Part shown: positions 17,563 through 27,899 of the stretch, piece after piece | Layout of the letters: the number at the start of each line of letters is the position of its first letter | Position numbering within the stretch: the stretch's first letter is position 1 | Source: Extensimonas soli | GTDB taxonomy: Bacteria; Pseudomonadota; Gammaproteobacteria; Burkholderiales; Burkholderiaceae_C | Reading direction: 5' to 3' | Length of the DNA stretch: 64,000 bases | Assembly (NCBI RefSeq): GCF_029211265.1 | Contig: NZ_JARGEL010000011.1 | Location: forward strand, 124,001 to 188,000 | Translations under genes and position numbers: made by a program | The notes under the pieces: model-generated | Seen by the model: only the letters and a program-made list of their open reading frames with translations | What the model was told of the DNA's origin: nothing | Database searches by the model: none

Positions 17563-18843
17563 ATGAGCGCACATTCCGACACTCTGGCGGCACGGCTCGA
17601 GGCCCTGCCAGTGCCCGTGGCCCTGGAACTGCCAGGCGGCAAAAAACTTGGCGCCGCGGAAAACGCCGCGGCCGTCATTTTCCGCATCCGCGAGCGCAAG
17701 GCCGCGCTGGCGCTGGCTTCTGGACAGATCGGCGATGTGGGCATGGCCATCGTCGAGGGCCAGGTGGCGTTCGAGGGCAAGATGCGTGAGCTCATGGCCG
17801 CTGCCGAGGCCTTGCTGCCCGCAAGCCCCATCCAGGGCAAACCCGGCGCGTGGCAGCGGCTGCTTGGCTGGTTGCGTTCGCGCGCGGCGCACACGCTTGC
17901 GGGCGACGCACGCAACATCCAGTTCCACTACGACGTTTCCGATGATTTTTACGCGCTCTGGCTCGATCCGCGGCGCGTGTATTCGTGCGCCTATTACCGC
18001 ACGCCGGACATGCCGCTCGCGCAGGCGCAGGAAGCCAAGCTCGACCACATCTGCCGCAAGCTGCGCCTGCGCCCGGGCGCGCGCTTTCTCGACATCGGTG
18101 CGGGTTGGGGCGGGCTGCTGCTGTGGGCGGCCGAGCATTACGGCGTCGATGCCACGGGCATCACGCTTTCGCGCAACCAGCATGCCTACGTGCAGCAGCG
18201 CATTGCCGCGCTCGGGCTGCAGGGGCGCGTGCGCATGGAGCTGCGCGACTACCGCGAGCTGCCCAGCACCCAGCCCTTCGACGCCGTGGCCTCGGTGGGC
18301 ATGTTCGAGCATGTGGGGCGGCGCAACATGACGGCGTATTTCCACACCGTGCGCCGCCTGCTGCGCCCCGGCGGCTTGCTGCTGAACCACGGCATCACGG
18401 CGGGCGGGGTGGAAAACTCCGAACTCGCTGGCGGCATGGGCGAATTCATAGACCGCTACATCTTCCCCGGCGGCGAACTGATGCACGTGGGCGCGGTGCT
18501 GCGCCACATGGCGCTGGGCGGCCTCGAGATGGTCGATACCGAAAATCTGCGCCCGCACTATGCGCGCACGCTCTGGGCCTGGTCGGACGCGCTGGAAGCG
18601 CAGCTGCCCAAAGCGCGTGAAGTGCTCGCCGTCACACATGGCGCCGAGCGCGCCGAGAAAATCCTGCGCGCCTATCGCCTCTACCTGGCCGGCTGTGCGC
18701 TGGGTTTCGAGCGCGGCTGGGTAGCCCTCCACCAGATGCTCGCCACGCACCCCGACGGCCGACCGGAAACGGGCAGCCTGCGCGGCGCGCAGTCCGAGTA
18801 TCCGTTCACGCGCGACTACATGTACGCACCCCAAAACGTCTGA
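17563..18843 (+). CDS. cfa: Cyclopropane-fatty-acyl-phospholipid synthase
   Basis: Transfers a methylene group from S-adenosylmethionine to cis double bonds of membrane phospholipid acyl chains. The 426-aa product has the N-terminal lipid-handling domain (about residues 1-110) and a SAM-methyltransferase domain. Its motifs are FHYDVSDDFYALWLD, CAYYRTPDMPLAQAQ, SAM motif FLDIGAGWGGLLLWAA, GITLSRNQHAY, SVGMFEHVG and, near the C terminus, RAYRLYLAGCALGFERGW, all characteristic of Cfa/Cma enzymes. It is followed after 4 bp by a DUF1840 gene, probably cotranscribed. The 210-bp divergent gap upstream shows no clear promoter box to my reading. Confidence 0.95.
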   Translation: MSAHSDTLAARLEALPVPVALELPGGKKLGAAENAAAVIFRIRERKAALALASGQIGDVGMAIVEGQVAFEGKMRELMAAAEALLPASPIQGKPGAWQRLLGWLRSRAAHTLAGDARNIQFHYDVSDDFYALWLDPRRVYSCAYYRTPDMPLAQAQEAKLDHICRKLRLRPGARFLDIGAGWGGLLLWAAEHYGVDATGITLSRNQHAYVQQRIAALGLQGRVRMELRDYRELPSTQPFDAVASVGMFEHVGRRNMTAYFHTVRRLLRPGGLLLNHGITAGGVENSELAGGMGEFIDRYIFPGGELMHVGAVLRHMALGGLEMVDTENLRPHYARTLWAWSDALEAQLPKAREVLAVTHGAERAEKILRAYRLYLAGCALGFERGWVALHQMLATHPDGRPETGSLRGAQSEYPFTRDYMYAPQNV

Positions 18844-18847
18844 TTTC

Positions 18848-19189
18848 ATGCTCTACAAATTCAAGTCGCGCGCCACGGCCGACCTCATCATGCTCGAGCC
18901 GCAAGGGCGGCGCGTGCTGCAGCTCATCGGCAGGGAGCCGGGCGTGCCCGGCATCCTGACGGTGGAACAAATTCCTGCTGCAATCGCCGCCCTCGAAGCC
19001 GCCGTGGCCACCGAAGAAGCCCTGATCGCTGCGCGCAGGCAAGCGGCGCAAGAGCAGCAAGGCGAAGCCTCGAAAGAGCAAGTCGAGCCCGCGGAAGAGC
19101 CCATACGCCTGCGCCAGCGCGTTGCGCCGCTGATCGACATGCTGCGGCGCAGCGCCGCCGAGGGGCGCGAAGTGACTTGGGGCAGCTAA
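18848..19189 (+). CDS. DUF1840 family protein
   Basis: A 113-aa soluble protein of the DUF1840 family, found mainly in betaproteobacteria. The first half (MLYKFKSRATADLIMLEPQG and VPGILTVEQIPAAIAALEAA) and the C-terminal LIDMLRRSAAEGREVTWG are characteristic; the middle is a charged Glu/Gln-rich helix. Function unknown. It follows cfa by 4 bp, so it is probably translated from the same message. Its stop codon TAA coincides with the TA flank plus the first base of a palindromic element (copy 1 of element B), so an insertion appears to lie exactly at the gene end. Confidence 0.85.
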   Translation: MLYKFKSRATADLIMLEPQGRRVLQLIGREPGVPGILTVEQIPAAIAALEAAVATEEALIAARRQAAQEQQGEASKEQVEPAEEPIRLRQRVAPLIDMLRRSAAEGREVTWGS

Positions 19190-19333
19190 TGCAGTGTTCG
19201 ACGCACTCTGCGACATAAAACCGCGTCTTTTCGGCCCGGGCCGCGTTGCAAATCCTCGCGATACCACCCGGTATCGCTGCGGTTTGCGCCTTGCCCAGAC
19301 CAAAAATCCATCGGTTTTATTTGTCGCATCAAG
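19189..19333. mobile_element. Palindromic element B, copy 1 (one end degraded)
   Basis: Nearly identical, in reverse orientation, to 49446-49605 over about 140 bp. The intact end reads ATGCAGTGTTCGACGC after a TA at 19187-19188; the far end diverges after GTCGCATCAAG. The subterminal inverted repeat GCGACATAAAACCG / CGGTTTTATTTGTCGC is present, as is an internal palindrome around ATACCACCCGGTAT. No coding capacity. Probably a MITE. Confidence 0.75.
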
Positions 19334-19367
19334 GACTGAACTGGCCCCTGAAAAATGGACGCCACTA

Positions 19368-19454
19368 GCAGCCTGTCGGACTTTGGAATCGTCGGCTGCG
19401 AATGTGCCGCAGCGGCCCATTCTCGCTTTCGACGTCCAAAGTCCGACAGGCTGC
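19368..19454. mobile_element. Palindromic element A, short internally deleted copy
   Basis: An 87-bp version of the elements in tamA and glmS, in the opposite orientation to them. It starts GCAGCCTGTCGGACTTTGG after a TA and ends with the complement; the right flank is AA rather than TA. Relative to full-length copies it lacks about 76 bp from the middle, including the GCCCCATAG hairpin. It lies between the DUF1840 and SPOR genes next to element B copy 1. It could act as a terminator-like hairpin. Confidence 0.8.
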
Positions 19455-19468
19455 AAGGGGTTCCCTCT

Positions 19469-20293
19469 TTACCCCTCGCAACTGCGCCAAGCCCTCCCCC
19501 CGAGCTGCGGCCGCAGCGCGTCGGCTTGGGGGCGCAGGGCCTCGGTGACGGCGGGCAGGCGCAGCACGTAGGCCGTGCCGGCGGGGCGCTCGGGCACCAC
19601 GCGGGCGGTGCGCACGCCCTTGGCGCGCAGCTCGGCCAGGGCGCGCTGGGCGGCTTCCTCGGTGCTGTAACGGCCCAGCGACAGACCGGGCTCCCAGGCG
19701 GCGCCGGGGCGGTCGAAGGCGATGCCGAGTTCGCGCAGATCGGCCTTTTTCTTGTCGAGCACGTCCGCCTGCGGAAAGCGCCCCAGATACACCATCCAGC
19801 GCCCCGCGACCGGCATGGGGTCTAGCGTCCAGCTGCCTTGCGGCCAGCGCGCCAGGGTTTTGCGCAGCGTCTCGGCCTGGTGCGCGTCGAAGGTGCCGGC
19901 CTGCAGGCATACCGCGGGCGCCGCAGCGTTGCGGGAGGCCGTTGCAGGGGTGGCCGGGTTGGTGCCGGCAGCGGCCACGGTCGCCGCCTTCGAAGCCGCC
20001 TCGGAAGCGGCGGCTGGAGCCGCAGCGCCCGACGTGGCGTCGGTCGGGGGTGCTGACGACGCGGGCGTCTGCGCAGTGCCCGGCGACACGCTGGAAGGTG
20101 CGAAGGCCGGGGCTGCGTCGCTGGCCGGCGCCGTGCGCAGGATTTGCAGCGTCTCGGGCCGGATCTGCTGCAGTTGGTGCTGCGGCTCGGAAGTCTCGGC
20201 AGGCGCGAGGCCGAGCGTGCGCAAAGCGCCGTGCGACCAGGCAAAGTAGCCGAGATTCAGCAAAAAAAGGAGCGAGACGAAAAGACGCATCAT
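19469..20293 (-). CDS. SPOR-domain protein with N-terminal membrane anchor
   Basis: Bitopic membrane protein of about 274 aa, start placed at the tandem ATGs after an unlikely upstream TTG. An N-terminal hydrophobic segment (MMRLFVSLLFLLNLGYFAW) is followed by a long low-complexity Ala/Pro/Ser-rich linker (about residues 35-140) and a C-terminal SPOR-like domain: VCLQAGTFDAHQAETLRKTL, then WMVYLGRFP, then GLSLGRYSTEEAAQRALAEL. SPOR domains bind denuded peptidoglycan glycan strands, typically at division sites. It sits 11 bp downstream of birA on the same strand. Confidence 0.85.
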   Translation of the reverse strand: MMRLFVSLLFLLNLGYFAWSHGALRTLGLAPAETSEPQHQLQQIRPETLQILRTAPASDAAPAFAPSSVSPGTAQTPASSAPPTDATSGAAAPAAASEAASKAATVAAAGTNPATPATASRNAAAPAVCLQAGTFDAHQAETLRKTLARWPQGSWTLDPMPVAGRWMVYLGRFPQADVLDKKKADLRELGIAFDRPGAAWEPGLSLGRYSTEEAAQRALAELRAKGVRTARVVPERPAGTAYVLRLPAVTEALRPQADALRPQLGGRAWRSCEG

Positions 20294-20304
20294 GGACAAA
20301 TGGC

Positions 20305-21318
20305 TTATATGGCTTTGGATGGTGGCGCCGCGGGAGGGACTGCCGTGGCCGCGGGGTCGGCGTCATCGGCAGCACCAGCATCAGCAAGGGCGCCAGCCAC
20401 AGCCACAGCCACAGCCGCTGCGCCAGCAGCACTGGTGCGCGGGCGCACGCTGACTTCGGCGCTCGTGATGGCGCGCAGGCCCGCGGGCGTTTGCACCTGC
20501 AGCGCGCCGTCCGCGCCCACGCCCTGCGCCACGCCGCTGGCACCGTCGCTGAGCAGCACTTCGCGCCCTGCCAAAAGATCACGCGCGGCGTAGCGCGTGC
20601 GCAGCGGCGCAAAGCCGTGCGCGGCGAAGGCTTGCACGCCCTCCAATAGCGGCGGCAGCAGGCGCAGCAGCGCGGCGGGCGCGTCCATTTCGGGGGCGAT
20701 GTCTTGCAGGCAGGCGGGCGGCGTGGCGAACCCTTGCGCGTCGCGCGGGCGGATGTTGATGCCTATGCCTATGACCACGTAGCGCGCCGCTGTGGCCGCG
20801 GCCGGCGCCCACAGGGAGGACGGAAAACCGCTGCCCACGCCCGGCAGCACGAAGCTCGCGGTCTCGATCAGGATGCCGCCGAGCTTGCGGTCGTCGGCCA
20901 GCCACAGGTCGTTGGGCCACTTGAGGCCGAGCTTCAGGGGCAGGGCAGACGCGGGAAGCTCCGGCTGCAGGCTCTCGGCCACGCTCAGCCCCACGGCCAG
21001 AGACAGGCCCGACCAGTCGCGCGGCGCAAGCGGTAGCCCGAGCGAAAAGGTCAGCGAATCGCCGGGGCTGCTGAGCCACTGCCGCCCCAGGCGCCCGCGC
21101 CCCGCGGTCTGCTGCTCGGCCACGAGCAGCGTGGGCGCGCAGTGCCCCTCGCGCGCGCGGCGCATGAGCTCGGTGTTGGTCGAATCGATGCGTTCGAGCA
21201 CCTCGACGCTGCCGCCCGGCAGCTGCGCCGCGAGCGCCTGCTGCAGTGCGGGGATGGGCCAGGCCGGTGGGGCCGCGCTTGCGGTGTCGCTTGCCGCGTG
21301 CAACGGCGCGCCCGTCAT
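20305..21318 (-). CDS. birA: Biotin--[acetyl-CoA-carboxylase] ligase
   Basis: Activates biotin to biotinyl-AMP and transfers it to the carboxyl-carrier protein of acetyl-CoA carboxylase. The 337-aa product shows the ligase motifs DSTNTELMRRA, the adenylate-binding GRGRLGRQW loop and LKWPNDLWLADDRKLGGILIE, followed by GIGINIRP. The C-terminal SH3-like domain is followed by an Ala/Val-rich tail. No N-terminal helix-turn-helix is present, so unlike the E. coli protein it should not act as a repressor (group I). Its ATG overlaps the stop of the SET-domain gene by four bases. Confidence 0.94.
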   Translation of the reverse strand: MTGAPLHAASDTASAAPPAWPIPALQQALAAQLPGGSVEVLERIDSTNTELMRRAREGHCAPTLLVAEQQTAGRGRLGRQWLSSPGDSLTFSLGLPLAPRDWSGLSLAVGLSVAESLQPELPASALPLKLGLKWPNDLWLADDRKLGGILIETASFVLPGVGSGFPSSLWAPAAATAARYVVIGIGINIRPRDAQGFATPPACLQDIAPEMDAPAALLRLLPPLLEGVQAFAAHGFAPLRTRYAARDLLAGREVLLSDGASGVAQGVGADGALQVQTPAGLRAITSAEVSVRPRTSAAGAAAVAVAVAGALADAGAADDADPAATAVPPAAPPSKAI

Positions 21319-21851
21319 GGCTGGCCCCGGCGCGCGCCGCTGCGCCCGCGCTTGGGCGCGAGCAGCGTGCCGCGGCAGTCGGGGCTGCCGCAGCGGCAGG
21401 CGTATTCGGCCTTGAGTTTGGCCGTCTGGCGCGCGTCGATCACGAGCGCGTAGTCGAAGCTCAGCTCCTCGCCCGCGCGGATGTTGCGCAGCGCGGTGAT
21501 GAAGATGCGGCCTGCGCGTTCGTCCGCGTAGCAGTTGGGCGCGCAGCTGTGGTTGATCCAGCGCGAGGCGTTGCCGCCCACCTTGCCGTCGATCACGTGC
21601 TCGTCATCGATGTGGAAGTAAAACGTGTGTTGCGGCTGCGCCGGATCGTGCGGGTGGCGCGCGAGTGCCTCCTGCCAGCTGATGATTTCGCCGGTATATT
21701 CGATCAACGCCTCGCCTTCGGCGATGTCCTGCAGCGCGAATACGCCCCGGCCGTGCACGGGCGAGCGCCGCACCTGCAGGCGCCGCCCGCGGCCCCGCGC
21801 GGCAGTGGCAGAGAAATTTTCGGCCGCCGCGGCGGCATGCGTGCAAGACAT
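21315..21851 (-). CDS. SET-domain protein-lysine methyltransferase-like protein
   Basis: A 178-aa protein consisting almost only of a SET domain, the fold of eukaryotic histone lysine methyltransferases. Visible motifs are VHGRGVFALQDIAEGEALIEYTG at the start (given here as GRGVFA and EALIEYTGE), the SAM/knot motif WINHSCAPNC, LSFDYAL, and a post-SET zinc-type cysteine cluster CRCGSPDCRG. It should use S-adenosylmethionine to methylate lysine; the bacterial target is unknown. It overlaps birA by four bases and diverges from topB over about 105 bp. Related proteins occur sporadically in proteobacteria. Confidence 0.88.
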   Translation of the reverse strand: MSCTHAAAAAENFSATAARGRGRRLQVRRSPVHGRGVFALQDIAEGEALIEYTGEIISWQEALARHPHDPAQPQHTFYFHIDDEHVIDGKVGGNASRWINHSCAPNCYADERAGRIFITALRNIRAGEELSFDYALVIDARQTAKLKAEYACRCGSPDCRGTLLAPKRGRSGARRGQP

Positions 21852-21956
21852 GGCAAAACTCTGTTAATTTGAAATTTGCACCTGCGCGCGCGTATGTACG
21901 CATGCGTGCGCGCAAGGTTCCTGGACATTGTAGAAAACACTCCAAAGCATTCCCGC

Positions 21957-24970
<3,014 letters not shown>

Positions 24971-24977
<7 letters not shown>

Positions 24978-24993
24978 GGGGCGGGATCACCCC
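24971..24993. terminator. Shared hairpin at the topB / Lrp convergent junction
   Basis: GGGGTGA at 24971-24977 and TCACCCC at 24987-24993 form a perfect 7-bp stem. The stems contain the topB TGA and the TGA of the convergent Lrp gene. There is no long T-run, so use as a terminator is uncertain. Confidence 0.4.
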
Positions 24994-25493
24994 CCACCCT
25001 CGACCGCCAGCGGCAGCCTCGTTTCAAATTTCGCGCGCCGGGTGGCGAAAAAGGCGCGCACGTTGCGCACGTTGGCGTCGCTCGTGAACAGGCGCTGCGC
25101 GAGCGCCTGGTAGCCGGGCATGTCGCGCGTGTGCACCACGAGGATGAAGTCCGGCCCGGGCGCGACGCGCCAGCACTGCTGCACGCATTCCTCGGCCACG
25201 GCGCGCGCCTCGAAGGCGTCGAGCTGTTCGGCGCCCTGGCGCTCCAGCGAGACCTCGACGATGCACGCGAGGCCGTGGCCCTGCAGCGCGGCGAGCCGCT
25301 CGGGGGCCAGGATGGCCACCTGCCGCTCGATCAGCCCGAGCGCGCGCAGCCGCTGCACGCGGCGCAGGCAGGTGGGCGGCGACACGTGCACCTTGGCCGC
25401 GAGCGCCTGCTGGCTCAGCGAGGCGTCTTGCTGCAGCAGGTCGAGCAGGCGCAGGTCGATGGCGTCGAGTTTGTATTTTTCATCGATCTGCAT
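24987..25493 (-). CDS. Lrp/AsnC-family transcriptional regulator
   Basis: A 168-aa regulator. The N-terminal winged helix-turn-helix (about residues 8-60) reads LDAIDLRLLDLLQQDASLSQ, then LAAKVHVSPPTCLRRVQRL, then LIERQVAILAPERLA. The C-terminal RAM/AsnC ligand-binding domain (about 75-150) includes VEVSLERQGAEQLDAFE and FILVVHTRDMPGYQALAQR. Such proteins form octamers that sense amino acids. It diverges from glmS; the 126-bp gap contains TTTCA/TGAAA inverted repeats, likely its own operator. Whether it also controls glmS is inference. Confidence 0.92.
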   Translation of the reverse strand: MQIDEKYKLDAIDLRLLDLLQQDASLSQQALAAKVHVSPPTCLRRVQRLRALGLIERQVAILAPERLAALQGHGLACIVEVSLERQGAEQLDAFEARAVAEECVQQCWRVAPGPDFILVVHTRDMPGYQALAQRLFTSDANVRNVRAFFATRRAKFETRLPLAVEGGG

Positions 25494-25508
25494 GGGTATG
25501 GAAATAAA

Positions 25509-25555
25509 TTTCAGAAATGGGTGCGTCTGAAATATAGTTTCAAAATCTGCTGAAA
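25509..25555. promoter_or_regulatory. Inverted-repeat operator candidate between the Lrp gene and glmS
   Basis: TTTCAGA at 25509-25515 pairs perfectly with TCTGAAA at 25526-25532, and TTTCA at 25538-25542 with TGAAA at 25551-25555. The region is markedly AT-richer than its surroundings. Half sites spaced about one to two helical turns apart, next to an Lrp-family gene, fit an Lrp binding array. Confidence 0.5.
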
Positions 25556-25607
25556 TTCGAGCGCCATAGAAAAAGTTCTTTGCCTACGATGGCAGCCGTT
25601 CTGCCTG

Positions 25608-25614
25608 AAGGAGG
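25608..25614 (+). promoter_or_regulatory. Strong ribosome-binding site of glmS
   Basis: AAGGAGG ends 5 bp before the glmS ATG at 25620, a near-perfect Shine-Dalgarno sequence that fixes the start at MCGIVG, where the cysteine must become residue 1. Confidence 0.85.
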
Positions 25615-25619
25615 TTTTC

Positions 25620-27692
25620 ATGTGCGGCATCGTCGGCGCGGTTTCTGCGCGCAACATCGTTCCCATTCTGGTGCAGGGCCTGCAGCGGCTCGAATACCGC
25701 GGCTATGACTCGTGCGGCATCGCCGTGCACGCGGGCAGCCTGGCGCCGCAGGGCGCGGCAGGTTTGCAACGCGTGCGCGGCACGGCGCGCGTGGCCGAGC
25801 TGCTCGCGCAGGTGCAGGCGCAGCAGCTCGAAAGCGCCACGGGCATCGCGCACACGCGCTGGGCCACGCACGGCGCGCCCACGGTGGACAACGCGCACCC
25901 GCATTTCAGCTGCGGCCCCGGCAGCGATGCCGACGCGCCCGCGCGCGTGGCCCTGGTGCACAACGGCATCATCGAAAACTACGAGGAGCTGCGCGTGCGC
26001 CTGCAGGCGCGCGGCTACCGCTTCACGAGCCAGACCGACACCGAGGTGATCGCGCACCTGGTGGATAGCCACTACGGCGGCGACCTGTTTGCCGCAGTGC
26101 AGTCTGCCGTGGCCGAGTTGCGCGGCGCCTATGCGATTGCCGTGCTGCACCGCGACGAGCCGCACCGCCTCGTGGGCGCGCGCGCGGGCTCGCCGCTGGT
26201 GCTGGGCGTGGGCCAGGGCGGGGCCGAGCACTTCGTGGCAAGCGACGCCATGGCGCTTGCGGGTGTGACGGACCAGATCATCTACCTCGAAGAAGGCGAC
26301 CTCGTCGATCTGCAGCCGGGGCGCTACTGGATCGTCGGCCCGGAAGGGCGCCCGCTCTCGGCGCAGGAGCGCCCGGTGCGCACCGTGCAGGCCTTCAGCG
26401 GCGCGGTCGAGCTTGGGCCGTACCGCCACTACATGCAAAAAGAAATTTTCGAGCAGCCGCGCGCGATCGCCGACACGCTTCAGGGCGTGGCGGGCATCGT
26501 GCCCGAGCTGTTCGACGGCATAGGAGCCTGTCGGCCTTTGGGCGTCGAAAGCGAGAAGGCGCCCCAGCGAGGCCAGTTTTTGCCAGATTCGCAGCCCCAT
26601 AGTGGTGCTATGGGGCAAGAAGCCGGTAAAAAATGGACCGCTGCGGCGCATTCGCAGCCGACGACTCCAAAGTCCGACAGGCTCCTAGAGCAGCCGGGCC
26701 GCCCGCGCCAGGCCGCGTGGCGCGTGTTCCAGGAGATCGACCGCGTGCTCATCCTCGGTTGCGGCACGAGCTACTACAGCGGCTGCGTCGCGCGCTACTG
26801 GCTCGAAGACATCGCCGCGATCCCCACGCAGGTCGAGGTGGCGAGCGAATACCGCTACCGCGCGAGCGTGCCCGACGCGCGCACCCTGGTCGTGGTCATC
26901 AGCCAGAGCGGCGAAACGGCCGACACCCTGGCCGCGCTGCGCCACGCGCAAAGCCTGGGCATGCGCCACACGCTCACCATCTGCAACGTCGCCACGAGCG
27001 CCATGGTGCGCGAATGCGAATTGGCCTACATCACGCGCGCCGGCGTCGAAATCGGCGTGGCGAGCACCAAGGCGTTCACGACGCAGCTCGCGGGGCTGTT
27101 TCTGCTCACGCTCGCGTTAGCACAATCGCGCGGGCGCCTCAGCAAAGCGCAGGAAGATGCGCACCTCAAGGCCATGCGCCACCTGCCTGCGGCGCTGCAC
27201 GCGGTACTCGCGCTCGAGCCGCAAATCATCAGCTGGGCCGAAGCCTTTGCGAGCAAGGAAAACGCCCTGTTCCTGGGCCGCGGCCTGCACTACCCGATCG
27301 CATTGGAAGGCGCGCTCAAGCTCAAGGAAATCAGCTACATCCACGCCGAGGCCTATCCCGCAGGCGAGCTCAAGCACGGCCCGCTCGCGCTCGTCACGAG
27401 CGCCATGCCGGTGGTCACCGTCGCGCCCAACGATGCGCTGCTCGAAAAGCTCAAGAGCAACATGCAGGAGGTGCGCGCGCGCGGCGGCGAGCTTTACGTG
27501 CTTGCCGACGCCGGCACGCAGATCGACAACGGCGAAGGCATGCACGTCATCCGCATGCCCGAGAACTACGGCCCGCTGAGCCCGCTGCTGCACGTGGTGC
27601 CACTGCAATTGCTGGCCTACCACACCGCCTGCGCGCGCGGCACCGACGTGGACAAACCGCGCAACCTGGCCAAGTCGGTGACGGTGGAGTAG
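25620..27692 (+). CDS. glmS: Glucosamine-6-phosphate synthase (isomerizing) with an in-frame 55-aa insertion
   Basis: Makes glucosamine-6-phosphate from fructose-6-phosphate and glutamine, the first step toward UDP-GlcNAc, peptidoglycan and LPS. The 690-aa product has an Ntn glutaminase domain (nucleophile Cys2 in MCGIVG, exposed after Met removal; [14 protein letters not shown] at its end) and two SIS domains ([36 protein letters not shown]), ending [11 protein letters not shown]. Residues 302-356 come from a palindromic element inserted at the TA of an ATA codon in the interdomain linker. Without it the protein is 635 aa and the linker reads [12 protein letters not shown]. The frame stays open throughout, all catalytic motifs remain, and no second glmS is in the window, so the gene is probably functional. 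Confidence 0.95.
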   Translation: MCGIVGAVSARNIVPILVQGLQRLEYRGYDSCGIAVHAGSLAPQGAAGLQRVRGTARVAELLAQVQAQQLESATGIAHTRWATHGAPTVDNAHPHFSCGPGSDADAPARVALVHNGIIENYEELRVRLQARGYRFTSQTDTEVIAHLVDSHYGGDLFAAVQSAVAELRGAYAIAVLHRDEPHRLVGARAGSPLVLGVGQGGAEHFVASDAMALAGVTDQIIYLEEGDLVDLQPGRYWIVGPEGRPLSAQERPVRTVQAFSGAVELGPYRHYMQKEIFEQPRAIADTLQGVAGIVPELFDGIGACRPLGVESEKAPQRGQFLPDSQPHSGAMGQEAGKKWTAAAHSQPTTPKSDRLLEQPGRPRQAAWRVFQEIDRVLILGCGTSYYSGCVARYWLEDIAAIPTQVEVASEYRYRASVPDARTLVVVISQSGETADTLAALRHAQSLGMRHTLTICNVATSAMVRECELAYITRAGVEIGVASTKAFTTQLAGLFLLTLALAQSRGRLSKAQEDAHLKAMRHLPAALHAVLALEPQIISWAEAFASKENALFLGRGLHYPIALEGALKLKEISYIHAEAYPAGELKHGPLALVTSAMPVVTVAPNDALLEKLKSNMQEVRARGGELYVLADAGTQIDNGEGMHVIRMPENYGPLSPLLHVVPLQLLAYHTACARGTDVDKPRNLAKSVTVE
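26521..26687. mobile_element. Full-length 163-bp palindromic element A, copy 2 (inside glmS)
   Basis: The element spans 26523-26685, flanked by TA at 26521-26522 and 26686-26687. Its ends are GGAGCCTGTCGGCCTTTGG and the complement of GGAGCCTGTCGGACTTTGG. The central hairpin GCCCCATAG/CTATGGGGC lies at 26594-26616. Same length and orientation as the tamA copy and clearly homologous along its whole length, with scattered substitutions. Insertion plus TA duplication adds 165 bp, exactly 55 codons, with no stop in the glmS frame. Confidence 0.9.
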
Positions 27693-27899
27693 GGCGGGCG
27701 AGTCGGGCGCACGAAAAAAGAAGGAGAAAAGACGAAGCAGGAAGCCCATTTCACCGAAGTGCCAAAATTTGCGCCCATGCTGTGCTTTTTTGTTTTTTGT
27801 TCACTTCCTCCGTTTGCCCCGCGCGGTATGCCTGCGTGCGCCGGGGCTGTCATATTCATATCGTCATATCGTGTGTGAGCGATGCGGGCCGTTAGCGCC

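Noticed and set aside
26521-26687. The glmS insertion as an intein or a self-splicing intron
   Set aside because: It is far too short, lacks intein motifs and intron core structures, and matches a dispersed DNA element with TA duplications; the reading frame is simply continuous.
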